Origin: DATCHW01 sp036508135
GTDB lineage: Bacteria > Bacteroidota > Ignavibacteria > Tepidaquicellales > Tepidaquicellaceae
Assembly: GCA_036508135.1 (NCBI GenBank)
Contig: DATCHW010000071.1
Coordinates: forward strand, 49,563-113,562
Reading direction: 5' to 3'
Length of the DNA: 64,000 bases
Part shown: piece after piece, positions 18,530 to 27,100 of the stretch
How positions within the stretch are numbered: the first letter of the stretch is position 1
Layout of the letters: every line of letters starts with the position of its first letter
Notes under the pieces: generated by a model
Databases searched by the model: none
The model's input: the letters and a program-made list of their open reading frames with translations, nothing else
Told to the model about the DNA's origin: nothing
Program-made: the position numbers and the translations under genes

Positions 18530-19390
18530 TTAATAAGTTTTTGTAAATGAAGCAGGCACTGCAATGATAAAGTCAGCTTTATTCAAATTTTCTTTATCGA
18601 GTGATTTTACATCATCCTGTTCAATCGTCGTCAGAGTTAGTATTTTATAATTTTCATCATACTTTTTCAGATACCAGCAAATTGATTCATGGTAATCGGA
18701 GTGATAAGAGCCGTTAAAATGAATGAATATATTCCTTTCTTTAATATTTCTATTTATAAAATATGCCATAGTTGCATCTTTTATCGCTTGAGATTTAGGA
18801 AGATTTTCACCACCATGTCCTTCTGCCTTTTCCATAATATCTTTATAACAATTCAGATTCATATCGATTTCAAAAGGTAATGGCACTATCCACTTGTAAG
18901 CTTCTATTTCTAAACTATCCAGAGATTCCAGACCCCTCGAATAAACCATCGATGAATATCTTCTTGGAATATTAGTTGCGATAAATTTAAGATTATTTGT
19001 TTTGGCAAAATCAAGAAGCGGTTTGTAATCAGTCTTGAAATTCTGCCATAATTTTGCTTCTGCCTTAAAGTTATTTTCGCTTAGTTTTCCTGAAAGATAT
19101 TCGTCAACCACAATCTGGTCATCCGATTCAAACATTTCTGCTCCAAGAGTTATCATCCCATTTTTAATTGCATATAAATCCTTTGTAATCTCATATTCCA
19201 GCCAATGTGATAATGCATTATTATGAAGCTCCCCAATTAATAATATGTCGGATTTTTCAGCTATCATTAGAATTTCAGAATAAGAAGACTTTGAACCGTC
19301 TGATTTATATATTTCAAATGCAACTTTTTCTTGTGAATACAGTGACGGAAAACTAAGGAAAAACAAAGCAAAAACTAATATTAATTTCAT
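18530..19390 (-). CDS. ChaN-like secreted protein (haem-binding/TIKI superfamily)
   Basis: A 286-residue exported protein with a signal peptide ending near SLYSQ (residues 1-20). The mature part starts with a beta-strand followed by LLIGELHNNALSHWLEYEI, the ChaN/DUF399 pattern with the conserved GE.H motif, then LGAEMFESDDQ and a late FIHFNGSYHSDY motif with histidines. ChaN of Campylobacter binds haem and helps iron uptake; related TIKI proteins are metalloproteases, so either metal or haem binding is possible. No lipobox is seen, so it is probably periplasmic and not lipid-anchored. It stands alone, convergent with rnr. Confidence 0.8.
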   Translation of the reverse strand: MKLILVFALFFLSFPSLYSQEKVAFEIYKSDGSKSSYSEILMIAEKSDILLIGELHNNALSHWLEYEITKDLYAIKNGMITLGAEMFESDDQIVVDEYLSGKLSENNFKAEAKLWQNFKTDYKPLLDFAKTNNLKFIATNIPRRYSSMVYSRGLESLDSLEIEAYKWIVPLPFEIDMNLNCYKDIMEKAEGHGGENLPKSQAIKDATMAYFINRNIKERNIFIHFNGSYHSDYHESICWYLKKYDENYKILTLTTIEQDDVKSLDKENLNKADFIIAVPASFTKTY

Positions 19391-19452
19391 AATTTCTTAA
19401 ATATTTTTATATTTATGAAAAGTTTAAAAATTTTCGTTAATTTCAAATTAAC

Positions 19453-20985
19453 TTAATCCTCAAATTCATTTTTCTCGATATTTTTAACATCTTCTATCGG
19501 GATAGGATATTTACCGTTAAAACATGCCGTACAATAATCTGTTTTCTGTTTATCATAATTCACAGATTCTAGTAATTTTTCAATAGAGAGATATTCAAGA
19601 CTATCTACTCCGAGAGCTTTCCTAATTTCTTCAACATTCTGATGATACTGATTTGCAATTAATTCTTCCTTAGAAGGAAAATCCATTCCGTAATAACAAG
19701 GAAAAATAATCGGAGGTGAAGAAATCCTTAAATGAATTTCCTTTGGGTTCGCTTTGCGGATTAGATCAATAAGCAATTTTGATGTATTACCACGTACAAT
19801 TGAATCATCCACGATAACGACCTTCCTATCTTCAAGAACACCTTTAACGATATTGAATTTAGTTTTCACTTTCATATTTCTCGTTTCCTGTCCGGGTTGA
19901 ATAAATGTTCTGCCGACGTAGTGGCTTCTAATAAGCCCAATTTCAAGCCTAATGTCGCTGCTGTGCTTGGATGCTTCGTTAAAATAACCAAGAGTGGCAG
20001 TGTTTGAAGAATCCGGTACATTAATTATTGCAACCCTTTTTTCTTCAGGATTATTTTTTTTCGGAGGCGGCTTTTCGAGAGCAAGATTCCTGCCCATCTT
20101 TCTCCTTACTTTATCGACCCTTTCCCCAAACACACAGCTATCGGGTCTTGAGAAATAAATATATTCAAAAATACAATGTTTATATTTTTCAGCTTTTGCG
20201 AATTTATAGGATTTTAACACTTTCGATTCTATAACTTCTTCATCTATCATGATTATCTCACCAGGCTCTACATCCCGGATATATTCGGCATTGAGAATAT
20301 CAAGAGATGTGGTTTCCGATGCAAAGATATAACTGTCACCCAACTTACCAATAACGAATGGCCTTACACCGAATGGATCACGAATAGCAAATAATTTATC
20401 ATCTGTTAATATACAAATAGAATATGCACCCTGAATTTGCGAGAAAGCATCTATTATTCTGCTCACAACATCTTCTTTCTTGCTTTTTGCGATTAAGTGT
20501 AGAATAATTTCGCTGTCTGTTGTAGTCTGAAATATTGTACCTTCATCCTGTAATTTAGCCCTAAGGGCATTTGTGTTCGTGAGATTTCCATTATGGGAAA
20601 GTGCAAGATTTCCGTATTTATAATTAACTTTGAACGGTTGTATGTTATTTCTTTTGTTGGAGGAACCCGTTGTGGAATATCTGTTATGCCCGATGGCAGA
20701 TTTTCCTTTAAGAACTTCAGTCAATATCTTTTCGTTGAATATACTTAGTACTAATCCGTGGTCTTTGTGAATATTAAAATGATACCTTTTCTTTTCAGGG
20801 ATGTATTCGCTTGTTACTATTCCTGCTGATTCCTGTCCTCTGTGCTGGAGAGAATGTAAGCCATAATAAGTCTGGATGGCAGCATCGGGATGATTAAATA
20901 TTCCAAAAACTCCACAATTAGAAAATACAGATTTTGATGGCGATTGAATATATTTAGATTTCGGTAGTTTTAATTTCTTTTTCAA
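19453..20985 (-). CDS. purF: Amidophosphoribosyltransferase
   Basis: Catalyses the first committed purine step, PRPP plus glutamine to 5-phosphoribosylamine. The N-terminal Ntn-hydrolase glutaminase has its nucleophile at Cys24 (SNCGVFGIF), which would become residue 1 after propeptide removal. The C-terminal phosphoribosyltransferase has the PRPP loop VVIVDDSIVRGNTS. Four cysteines match the Fe-S ligands of the Bacillus-type enzyme (HCIFEYIYFSRPDS, IIFPCYYG, YCTACFNGKYP). TTG at 20985 is chosen as start: frames beginning at upstream ATGs (up to 21135) would overlap the PHP gene by 122 bp and add unrelated sequence. It follows the PHP gene by 28 bp. Confidence 0.93.
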   Translation of the reverse strand: MKKKLKLPKSKYIQSPSKSVFSNCGVFGIFNHPDAAIQTYYGLHSLQHRGQESAGIVTSEYIPEKKRYHFNIHKDHGLVLSIFNEKILTEVLKGKSAIGHNRYSTTGSSNKRNNIQPFKVNYKYGNLALSHNGNLTNTNALRAKLQDEGTIFQTTTDSEIILHLIAKSKKEDVVSRIIDAFSQIQGAYSICILTDDKLFAIRDPFGVRPFVIGKLGDSYIFASETTSLDILNAEYIRDVEPGEIIMIDEEVIESKVLKSYKFAKAEKYKHCIFEYIYFSRPDSCVFGERVDKVRRKMGRNLALEKPPPKKNNPEEKRVAIINVPDSSNTATLGYFNEASKHSSDIRLEIGLIRSHYVGRTFIQPGQETRNMKVKTKFNIVKGVLEDRKVVIVDDSIVRGNTSKLLIDLIRKANPKEIHLRISSPPIIFPCYYGMDFPSKEELIANQYHQNVEEIRKALGVDSLEYLSIEKLLESVNYDKQKTDYCTACFNGKYPIPIEDVKNIEKNEFED

Positions 20986-21013
20986 TTTATTTCTGAAACT
21001 TATTAAATAAAAT

Positions 21014-22099
21014 TTATGAATTAATTCTAATATAATTTGAAAATATCCACGCCTTATCTCGTATCCAGCTCTCAACCCTGTAATTTCCAGGCTCATCCAG
21101 TTCCCAATTCGATTCCATACCTTCATATTCATCAATGACTTTTCCGTTTTTAATAAGTTTTATCCGTGCAGCTTTTGGAAGATAAGTTTTTAGTTTAAAA
21201 GTTTTACATTCAGCTTTATCGAATGTAAAATCATCGCCCATATTGTATATCTTATCGCAATATTCGGCATAGAATCGGAACCCTTTGCCATCTCCATGAT
21301 AATGATTTACTATAAAGGAATGGCCAGTTTTTAATGCATCAGAAATTTCTTTTGAATACTTATTGAAATTTTTATTATCACCCTTAATAATTTCGTTCTC
21401 GACAAAAACGTGAGTTCTTATAGACTTAAACAATATTTTATATGGGAATATTATTATCTCATAGCCCATTATTTTATGTCTGTGTGCGTGAGCATCAACA
21501 CTTCCGATAGCAGCTACTTTTCGTTTTAGGTTAATTTCGTCCCACTTTTTAACAGATTTAACATCAGGTGTAACTATGGATTTCAAAGGATGAAAAAAAC
21601 GTTGAAATTTATTGTTTTCCGTTATTCCTTCTATCCATTCACTCATGTGATTCCAGATTTCTATTCCGTCAAAATCATCTGAGCTCCATTCAGTCCAAGG
21701 ATAAGCAGGATGTCCGGGAATAGAGCTTCTCTTTTCAAAGGGATGCGCCACGAACCCAGCTGCACCCTTTTCCTTTATTTTTTTAATATATTCTTTTGCT
21801 GACAACTCACTACCTAATTCATTATTTGGTAATTGTTTGAATTTACCAAATAGTTTATCTAATCCAACGGCTATATAATGATTTTTATTATTAGCATCAT
21901 TAATTTCACACCCGACGATTACCAAAGTGTTATCGTACCATCTTTCTAAGCCATCTGTTTTTGCTTGCATAGTATTATGATCGGTAATAATAATAAAATC
22001 TAAATTAGTTTCATTTGCATATTTTGCAATTTCTTCTATTTTAGAAGTTCCATCTGAATATGTGGAATGGATATGTATTGACCCTGAATATTCGAACAT
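21014..22099 (-). CDS. PHP-domain metal-dependent phosphoesterase
   Basis: A 361-residue protein whose first about 250 residues form a PHP domain. It has the metal-binding HIHSTYSDG motif, TDHNT, and later histidines in FVAHPFEKR and SVDAHAHRH. The C-terminal 90 residues are all-beta with a membrane-free sequence. PHP proteins hydrolyse phosphoesters, including nucleotides and phosphorylated sugars; this subgroup (CehA/McbA-like) has no firmly known substrate. It lies 28 bp upstream of the purF start and may be co-transcribed with it, which would fit a nucleotide-related role, though that is only inference. Confidence 0.82.
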   Translation of the reverse strand: MFEYSGSIHIHSTYSDGTSKIEEIAKYANETNLDFIIITDHNTMQAKTDGLERWYDNTLVIVGCEINDANNKNHYIAVGLDKLFGKFKQLPNNELGSELSAKEYIKKIKEKGAAGFVAHPFEKRSSIPGHPAYPWTEWSSDDFDGIEIWNHMSEWIEGITENNKFQRFFHPLKSIVTPDVKSVKKWDEINLKRKVAAIGSVDAHAHRHKIMGYEIIIFPYKILFKSIRTHVFVENEIIKGDNKNFNKYSKEISDALKTGHSFIVNHYHGDGKGFRFYAEYCDKIYNMGDDFTFDKAECKTFKLKTYLPKAARIKLIKNGKVIDEYEGMESNWELDEPGNYRVESWIRDKAWIFSNYIRINS

Positions 22100-22165
22100 A
22101 ATTAAAAATAATTTAATAACTTCTAATTTTCAATTTCAAACCAATGAAATGATAAGAAAGTTCTC

Positions 22166-22687
22166 TTATTTTGATAATTGTATGTTTTTATTAATTTTAC
22201 TTTTATTCAAAAGAGCAACTAAAAGACCTCCTAAAGATGCAAATAATGGATATATTATTAAATTTAAAAAAAGCGATACCAAAGTAAGTGTTGGTGAATA
22301 TCCATATTTTTCAAATTCACTGGAAAATTGATTCATTTGGTCATACACCTCCTGAGGTAGGTCTTTACTGAAAGTCTTTACCATTTCCAAGACTTCGCTA
22401 ATCGGATTCTGATTCGAATATAACACTATGATTAGATTAATTCCCGTAACTATTATGGCTGATAAAATACCGGATAATAATCCTGTAATTACTCCGTCTT
22501 TTGGTGTGATTATTAGATTTATACTTCTCAGTTGTTTATTATAAGCCATTGCACCGATAGCACCTCCTAATATTATACCGGCACAACAAAAAACGTTAAC
22601 AAAATTTATTAATGGCATAACTGATATAGCAGAAATAGCTAAAGTACCAATTATAACCGGTACAAGTCGATTTGTAGTATTGTTCAT
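22166..22687 (-). CDS. Small integral membrane protein of unknown function
   Basis: About 173 residues with four hydrophobic segments: residues about 9-30, a glycine-rich helix (CCAGIILGGAIGAMAY), one near 75-95 and a C-terminal one near 140-165. A hydrophilic loop of about 35 residues lies between the third and fourth. I do not recognise a family. The ATG at 22687 (MNNTTNRLVP) is chosen because the longer frame from 22774 would overlap the DUF2085 gene by 74 bp and only adds sequence read out of frame from that gene. The gap to the DUF2085 gene is 13 bp, so the two membrane genes form one unit. Confidence 0.7.
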   Translation of the reverse strand: MNNTTNRLVPVIIGTLAISAISVMPLINFVNVFCCAGIILGGAIGAMAYNKQLRSINLIITPKDGVITGLLSGILSAIIVTGINLIIVLYSNQNPISEVLEMVKTFSKDLPQEVYDQMNQFSSEFEKYGYSPTLTLVSLFLNLIIYPLFASLGGLLVALLNKSKINKNIQLSK

Positions 22688-22700
22688 TGACAGTAAAGTA

Positions 22701-23198
22701 TCATTTGCTAAATGTTTTATTAAAACTTTTGAAAAAGTTGATGAAACCAGGAATAAGAAATAAAGGCAATACAAAACCTATTAAAAAACCTGTTATTGAT
22801 CTTGATAGCATAGAATTCGATACAATACCTGTAAAATCTAAAAGTACATCGGCAGCGACTAATAATGAAGGTATTAATAGTATCCAAATTGATGGGATTT
22901 TCTGTTCATCTAATTTCCAGATAAAAGGGTAAATAATCACACTCAATAGAAAGGATAAGTAAATGACTGAACATCTTGAGCATACAGCAAGTTTGTATCC
23001 AAATATAGTAAATGATCGAGAATCTATCTGATGACATGTTCCAGAGAATAGCATATAAATGTAACTTCCTAATTTCGAAGCCGGACCTCCGAGACTATAT
23101 AGGTATGGAGCTAAAAAAATCATTGCTACCCAAATAATGCTGATAGATAAAAAAACCAAGTAAATAATTAATGAAATTTTGGATATTAATGTTTTCAA
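22701..23198 (-). CDS. DUF2085 membrane protein
   Basis: A 165-residue inner-membrane protein with about four helices and the DUF2085 hallmark. After the first helix comes LFSGTCHQIDSRSF, then GYKLAVCSRCSVIYLSF; the cysteine/histidine pairs (CHQ, CSRC) are the conserved core and look suited to metal or redox binding. The family is widespread in Bacteroidota, Chloroflexi and archaea and has no established function. It precedes the unknown membrane gene by 13 bp. The AT-rich 180 bp upstream is a divergent promoter region shared with hpf. Confidence 0.82.
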   Translation of the reverse strand: MKTLISKISLIIYLVFLSISIIWVAMIFLAPYLYSLGGPASKLGSYIYMLFSGTCHQIDSRSFTIFGYKLAVCSRCSVIYLSFLLSVIIYPFIWKLDEQKIPSIWILLIPSLLVAADVLLDFTGIVSNSMLSRSITGFLIGFVLPLFLIPGFINFFKSFNKTFSK

Positions 23199-23322
23199 AT
23201 GTATGTAAACTAATGAAATATTTAACCTTAAAAATATGTAAAAATTTATGGATTTAATAAATTCATATTGCCGTTATAGAATATTGAAAAACAAATAATT
23301 TTATTTATTGCATTTAATCATA

Positions 23323-23343
23323 TAGTTTTGCATATTCGCAAAA
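23323..23343 (+). promoter_or_regulatory. Candidate Bacteroidota-type promoter element before hpf
   Basis: TAGTTTTG at 23323-23330 fits the TANNTTTG -7 consensus of the primary sigma factor of Bacteroidota and lies 52 bp before the hpf ATG. It is overlapped by a small inverted repeat (TTTTGC, six bases, GCAAAA; 23326-23343) that could bind a regulator. A good -33 TTTG at the proper distance is not evident. Confidence 0.3.
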
Positions 23344-23381
23344 AATGAGGTATCATTCTATAAATTAATAAATTATCAACT

Positions 23382-23708
23382 ATGAATATAAACATAACAG
23401 CAAGACATTTTAAAGCTAAAGAATCTCTGCAGAAATATACAAGCGATAAACTTGACCTTTTAGGAAAATATAATGAGGATATTTTACACGCTGATATTAT
23501 TTTTTCATATGATAAACCTCCTAAAAATCACAAATACTGTGAAATTATAATAAAATTAAAAGATAAGACGATGACTGCCAAAGAATTCTCAGAAGAATTC
23601 GATAAAGCTATTGATAAATCTTTAGAAAAAATTGAAACTCAACTGTATAAATACAAAGATAAAAATAAGAGTCAAAAATACGTATCCGATAAATATAAAT
23701 CAATCTGA
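23382..23708 (+). CDS. hpf: Ribosome hibernation-promoting factor, short form (HPF/YfiA/RaiA)
   Basis: A 108-residue ribosome-associated protein with the beta-alpha-beta-beta-beta-alpha layout of the HPF/RaiA family. It starts with MNINITARHFKAKESLQKYTSDKL and ends in a Lys-rich tail. It binds the 30S subunit and stabilises inactive ribosomes during slow growth. The length matches short HPF; there is no C-terminal dimerisation domain. It opens a plus-strand group with hprK (9 bp gap), DUF2795, the Omp85 gene and holB. The pairing of hpf and hprK suggests energy- or growth-linked control of both. Confidence 0.88.
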   Translation: MNINITARHFKAKESLQKYTSDKLDLLGKYNEDILHADIIFSYDKPPKNHKYCEIIIKLKDKTMTAKEFSEEFDKAIDKSLEKIETQLYKYKDKNKSQKYVSDKYKSI

Positions 23709-23717
23709 ATGAAATAA

Positions 23718-24770
23718 TTGTTCGAAGGACTTAAAAATATAAAAGAATTCAAGAAAGAATCTATAACTGTTGAGTTTTTCTATAAAGAAAACAAAGACCG
23801 TTTTAAACTTACTAAAATTTCGGGGAAAGATATTAATCCGGCTACAATAATATCTGAGAAAGATATTCATCGTCCTGGATTAGCTTTGGCTGGATATGTT
23901 GGTTTATTTACATTCAATAGAATTCAGTTATTTGGAAATACTGAAATAAATTATCTGAAGCAGCTCGATGAAAATTCCAGGATTTCGTCATTACATAGAT
24001 ATACTTCTTTCGATATTCCGTGCATTATTGTGACTAATGATAATGATGTTGACCAAATTTTACTTGATCTCGCTGACGACCATAATATTCCCGTTTTTAA
24101 AACCCCGTATCCGACTACGAGATTCTCGTATATGATAAGCGATTTTCTTGATGATCAATTCTCACCTCAAATAGCTCTGCATTCTTCTTTTGTTGATGTT
24201 TATGGTGTAGGATTATTATTTTGTGGAAAATCCGGAATTGGCAAAAGCGAAATAGCACTCGATCTGATTGAACGAGGACACAGACTTGTTGCAGATGATA
24301 TCGTCCTCATTTCTAAAAAAGCAGTAAGTGTTTTGATGGGGTCTGGAACTGCTTTGGTTAAACATTTTATGGAAATTCGCGGATTAGGAATTATAGATGT
24401 TCGAAGAATTTTCGGTATCAGAGCAATCAGGTTTCAGAAACGAGTTGAGGTTATTGTAGTACTTGAGAATTGGGATAAAGCAACTGAACTTAAAACGGAC
24501 AGAACAGGTTTAAACAGCACAATGACTAATTTATTGGGAGTAGATATAGAGACTATTTTTCTTCAAATATTCCCCGGAAAAAATATTACTGTAATTGCAG
24601 AAATTATAGCTTTGAATTATTTAAGTAAGCACTATGGTTATAATGCAGCACAAGAATTTGAAAAAAGACTTGAGAAACAAATTGAAATAAATAAGAAATT
24701 AAAATCAGAAAAAATTGAAGAAAATAAATTTGACAGAACTATTGAATATTTCGAACACGATTTTGAATAA
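23718..24770 (+). CDS. hprK: HPr kinase/phosphorylase
   Basis: A bifunctional enzyme that phosphorylates and dephosphorylates a serine on HPr. The N-terminal domain ends with HRPGLALAGY (residues 51-60). The kinase domain has His155, a P-loop GKSGIGKS (residues 170-177), ADDIV, and the HprK signature HFMEIRGLGIIDVRRIFG. The 350 residues are slightly longer than usual because of a Lys/Glu-rich tail. The TTG at 23718 directly follows an in-frame TAA and is the only sensible start. No ptsH or ptsI lies in the window; in many FCB bacteria HprK and HPr exist without sugar transport enzymes and probably serve regulation only. Confidence 0.9.
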   Translation: MFEGLKNIKEFKKESITVEFFYKENKDRFKLTKISGKDINPATIISEKDIHRPGLALAGYVGLFTFNRIQLFGNTEINYLKQLDENSRISSLHRYTSFDIPCIIVTNDNDVDQILLDLADDHNIPVFKTPYPTTRFSYMISDFLDDQFSPQIALHSSFVDVYGVGLLFCGKSGIGKSEIALDLIERGHRLVADDIVLISKKAVSVLMGSGTALVKHFMEIRGLGIIDVRRIFGIRAIRFQKRVEVIVVLENWDKATELKTDRTGLNSTMTNLLGVDIETIFLQIFPGKNITVIAEIIALNYLSKHYGYNAAQEFEKRLEKQIEINKKLKSEKIEENKFDRTIEYFEHDFE

Positions 24771-24814
24771 CAGGCAACAAAGAAAATTATTTTAAAATTT
24801 ATAGGAAGATAGAA

Positions 24815-25042
24815 ATGGTATGGACTTTAGAATTAGCATCATATCTTGATGATGCACCTTGGCCGGCAAACAAATATGAGCTTATTGATTATGCAACAAG
24901 GACAGGAGCTCCTCAGGAAGTTGTAGATAACTTACAGGATTTAGAAGATACCGAAGAGCCATATGAAAGTATAGAAGAAATCTGGCTTGATTACCCAACC
25001 GATGAGGATTTCTTTTATGATGAAGAAAGTAAAGATTTTTAA
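24815..25042 (+). CDS. DUF2795 small acidic protein
   Basis: A 75-residue acidic protein. The core LASYLDDAPWPANKYELIDYA followed by TGAPQEVVDNLQDLED is the DUF2795 signature, predicted as a small helical bundle. The C-terminal third is rich in Asp, Glu and aromatic residues. It is conserved in Bacteroidota and Chlorobi with no known role. It starts with ATG after a fair GGAAG ribosome site (24804-24808), lies 44 bp behind hprK and 33 bp before the Omp85 gene, and is probably part of that operon. Confidence 0.85.
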   Translation: MVWTLELASYLDDAPWPANKYELIDYATRTGAPQEVVDNLQDLEDTEEPYESIEEIWLDYPTDEDFFYDEESKDF

Positions 25043-25075
25043 TAATTTCTATTATAAGGAATTTATTGTTTCGAT

Positions 25076-27097
25076 ATGCCGGTTTATCAAAAAGTTTTAA
25101 CATTTTTAGTCTTAATATTTATCTGCATTTCAGAAACCTCTTTCTCCCAGGAAAACGAATTTGGAATAAAATTAAATAACTTCGAGATTACATTTTCCGG
25201 AACTGCATCATTTAACAAATCCCAAATTGAAGTACTAATTAAAACAGGGACTACTGATTATTTCGATTTAACTGAGTTAAGTGATGATATCCTCAGGATA
25301 AAGAAATTTTATTTTGATAAAGGATATTTCGATACCGAAGTTGATACATCTTTAAGTATTAATTACAAATCTAAGTCAGCATCCGTTATAATAAATATTA
25401 ACGAACATAAACCGTATAGAATTAACAAAGTAAATATTTTTGGATTAGATAATATTTCAGATAATATTAGTAAGTTATTATTTAGCCCAAGCCAAACATT
25501 TATCAAAACAGGAGAAATATATAGCAGAGATGGAGTTAGTTTGGAAATTTTCCGGTTGATAAGTACCTTGAATAATAATGGATATGCTAATGCATATTTT
25601 GAACCCCCTGAAATAATTAAAATTATATCCACAAATCCAGAATCTGTGAATTCTGTAAATGTCAATATTCATATAAAGCCGGGAATCCAATTTAAAATCA
25701 ATAAAATATCCTTATTTATAAACAATAACAGCCACAATATATCTACACTTGATTTTTATAGAGCACTCGATGTTCACGAAAACGAATTTTACAGTAAAGA
25801 AAAAATTATCCTCTCCGAAAATAAATTGAACAGAATTTCTATAGTTGATTACGCGAGAATACAAATCGGGGGACTGGACACAAATCAGAATAAAATGGAT
25901 CTTTTAATAAATATTAATTTGAAAGATAAATATGAACTTAAGCCCCAAATATTTGGATATGATATAGGAAATAGATTCTATGGGGGAATCGGATTATCTT
26001 TCTCTGACTGGTATTTTTTCGGAGGAGGACGGTCTCAAACAACCGGCGCCAAAGTTCTTTATCACTCCTTAGATGTTAATGCTTATGAATTAAATTTTCA
26101 ACTATACCAACCCTATATTTTCAACAATTATAATATCAGAGGTAACTGGGAACTCAAGGCTTCCCTTTTTTCAGAAGAGGTTTTTAAAATTAGCACTATT
26201 AAAAATACATTTCAGGTTTTTTATGAACTTCCAAATTACACTTATATTAACAATCTCGGACTTGACTGGAAGATCAGTAATGAAAGATTTAATGTGAAAA
26301 GTGCATACTCCGTAATTACAAATGATACTACCGTAACAATTCCTATTAATATTTTAATAAACGTTTTTAGTTCTGTTTTAGGATTTTCAATTTTGCATAA
26401 TAATTCCAACGACATTCTTTTTCCTACTTCCGGTGATATTCAGACAATCGGAATCGAAGAAAGCGGAGCATTAGGAAATCTACTGAAAAAACTTTTTGAT
26501 ATTTCAACCTTTGGATACATTAAACTTACAAGTCTGAATAAAATATATATTAATCTGAGTGGTTCTCCCTCAAAAGCAGTTTTAGCAGGTAAATTTTTAA
26601 TCGGTTCTATATTTGAGTATGGGGATAATAGGTTAAAAATCGGAGATCAGGTAGTAGATATCAACATCGTTCCACTTGAAGCGAAATATATTGCAGGAGG
26701 AAGCACAAGTGTAAGAGGCTGGGGAGCAAGAAAACTTGGCACATTTAGCGGTAAAGAAAACGGCGGGAACTTCCTTCTTGAAGGTAGTATCGAACATAGA
26801 ACCAGACCTTTCATTGAAAGCAAAGGATTTTTCAAGGATGTAGGATTTGTAACTTTTTTTGACTTTGGAAATCTCTGGGCTGCTCCTAAATATTTTCGAA
26901 TAAGTGACATTGCTCTTGCGATTGGAGCAGGTGTAAGATATTACACCATCGTTGGTCCGGTTAGGTTTGATATAGGTTTCAAACTTTACGATTATGATCC
27001 CGGTATTGGGATTAATAAATGGTTATTTAACAATAACTTCAGTTCAATTTTTAAAAATCAGATAGCATTCCAGATCGGAATCGGTAACACATTCTAA
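25076..27097 (+). CDS. Omp85-family outer-membrane assembly protein, TamA/BamA-like
   Basis: A 673-residue exported protein with a signal peptide (cleavage near SFSQ), about three POTRA-like beta-alpha modules (residues about 30-290) and a 16-strand-type barrel. The barrel carries the conserved L6 motif SVRGWGARKLG near residue 550 and a last strand ending in phenylalanine (IAFQIGIGNTF). Three POTRAs and moderate length fit TamA better than BamA, which usually has five. A tamB gene lies 9 kb upstream, so a TAM-type complex is a reasonable inference. It starts 33 bp after DUF2795 and ends 3 bp before holB. Confidence 0.87.
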   Translation: MPVYQKVLTFLVLIFICISETSFSQENEFGIKLNNFEITFSGTASFNKSQIEVLIKTGTTDYFDLTELSDDILRIKKFYFDKGYFDTEVDTSLSINYKSKSASVIININEHKPYRINKVNIFGLDNISDNISKLLFSPSQTFIKTGEIYSRDGVSLEIFRLISTLNNNGYANAYFEPPEIIKIISTNPESVNSVNVNIHIKPGIQFKINKISLFINNNSHNISTLDFYRALDVHENEFYSKEKIILSENKLNRISIVDYARIQIGGLDTNQNKMDLLININLKDKYELKPQIFGYDIGNRFYGGIGLSFSDWYFFGGGRSQTTGAKVLYHSLDVNAYELNFQLYQPYIFNNYNIRGNWELKASLFSEEVFKISTIKNTFQVFYELPNYTYINNLGLDWKISNERFNVKSAYSVITNDTTVTIPINILINVFSSVLGFSILHNNSNDILFPTSGDIQTIGIEESGALGNLLKKLFDISTFGYIKLTSLNKIYINLSGSPSKAVLAGKFLIGSIFEYGDNRLKIGDQVVDINIVPLEAKYIAGGSTSVRGWGARKLGTFSGKENGGNFLLEGSIEHRTRPFIESKGFFKDVGFVTFFDFGNLWAAPKYFRISDIALAIGAGVRYYTIVGPVRFDIGFKLYDYDPGIGINKWLFNNNFSSIFKNQIAFQIGIGNTF

Positions 27098-27100
27098 GCT

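Noticed and set aside
21000..21135. Longer purF frame starting at ATG 21135
   Set aside because: It overlaps the PHP gene by 122 bp and adds about 50 residues before the processed Cys that have no place in PurF.
22688..22774. Longer start (22774) for the unknown small membrane protein
   Set aside because: It would overlap the DUF2085 gene by 74 bp on the same strand; the ATG at 22687 gives a natural start and a 13-bp gap.
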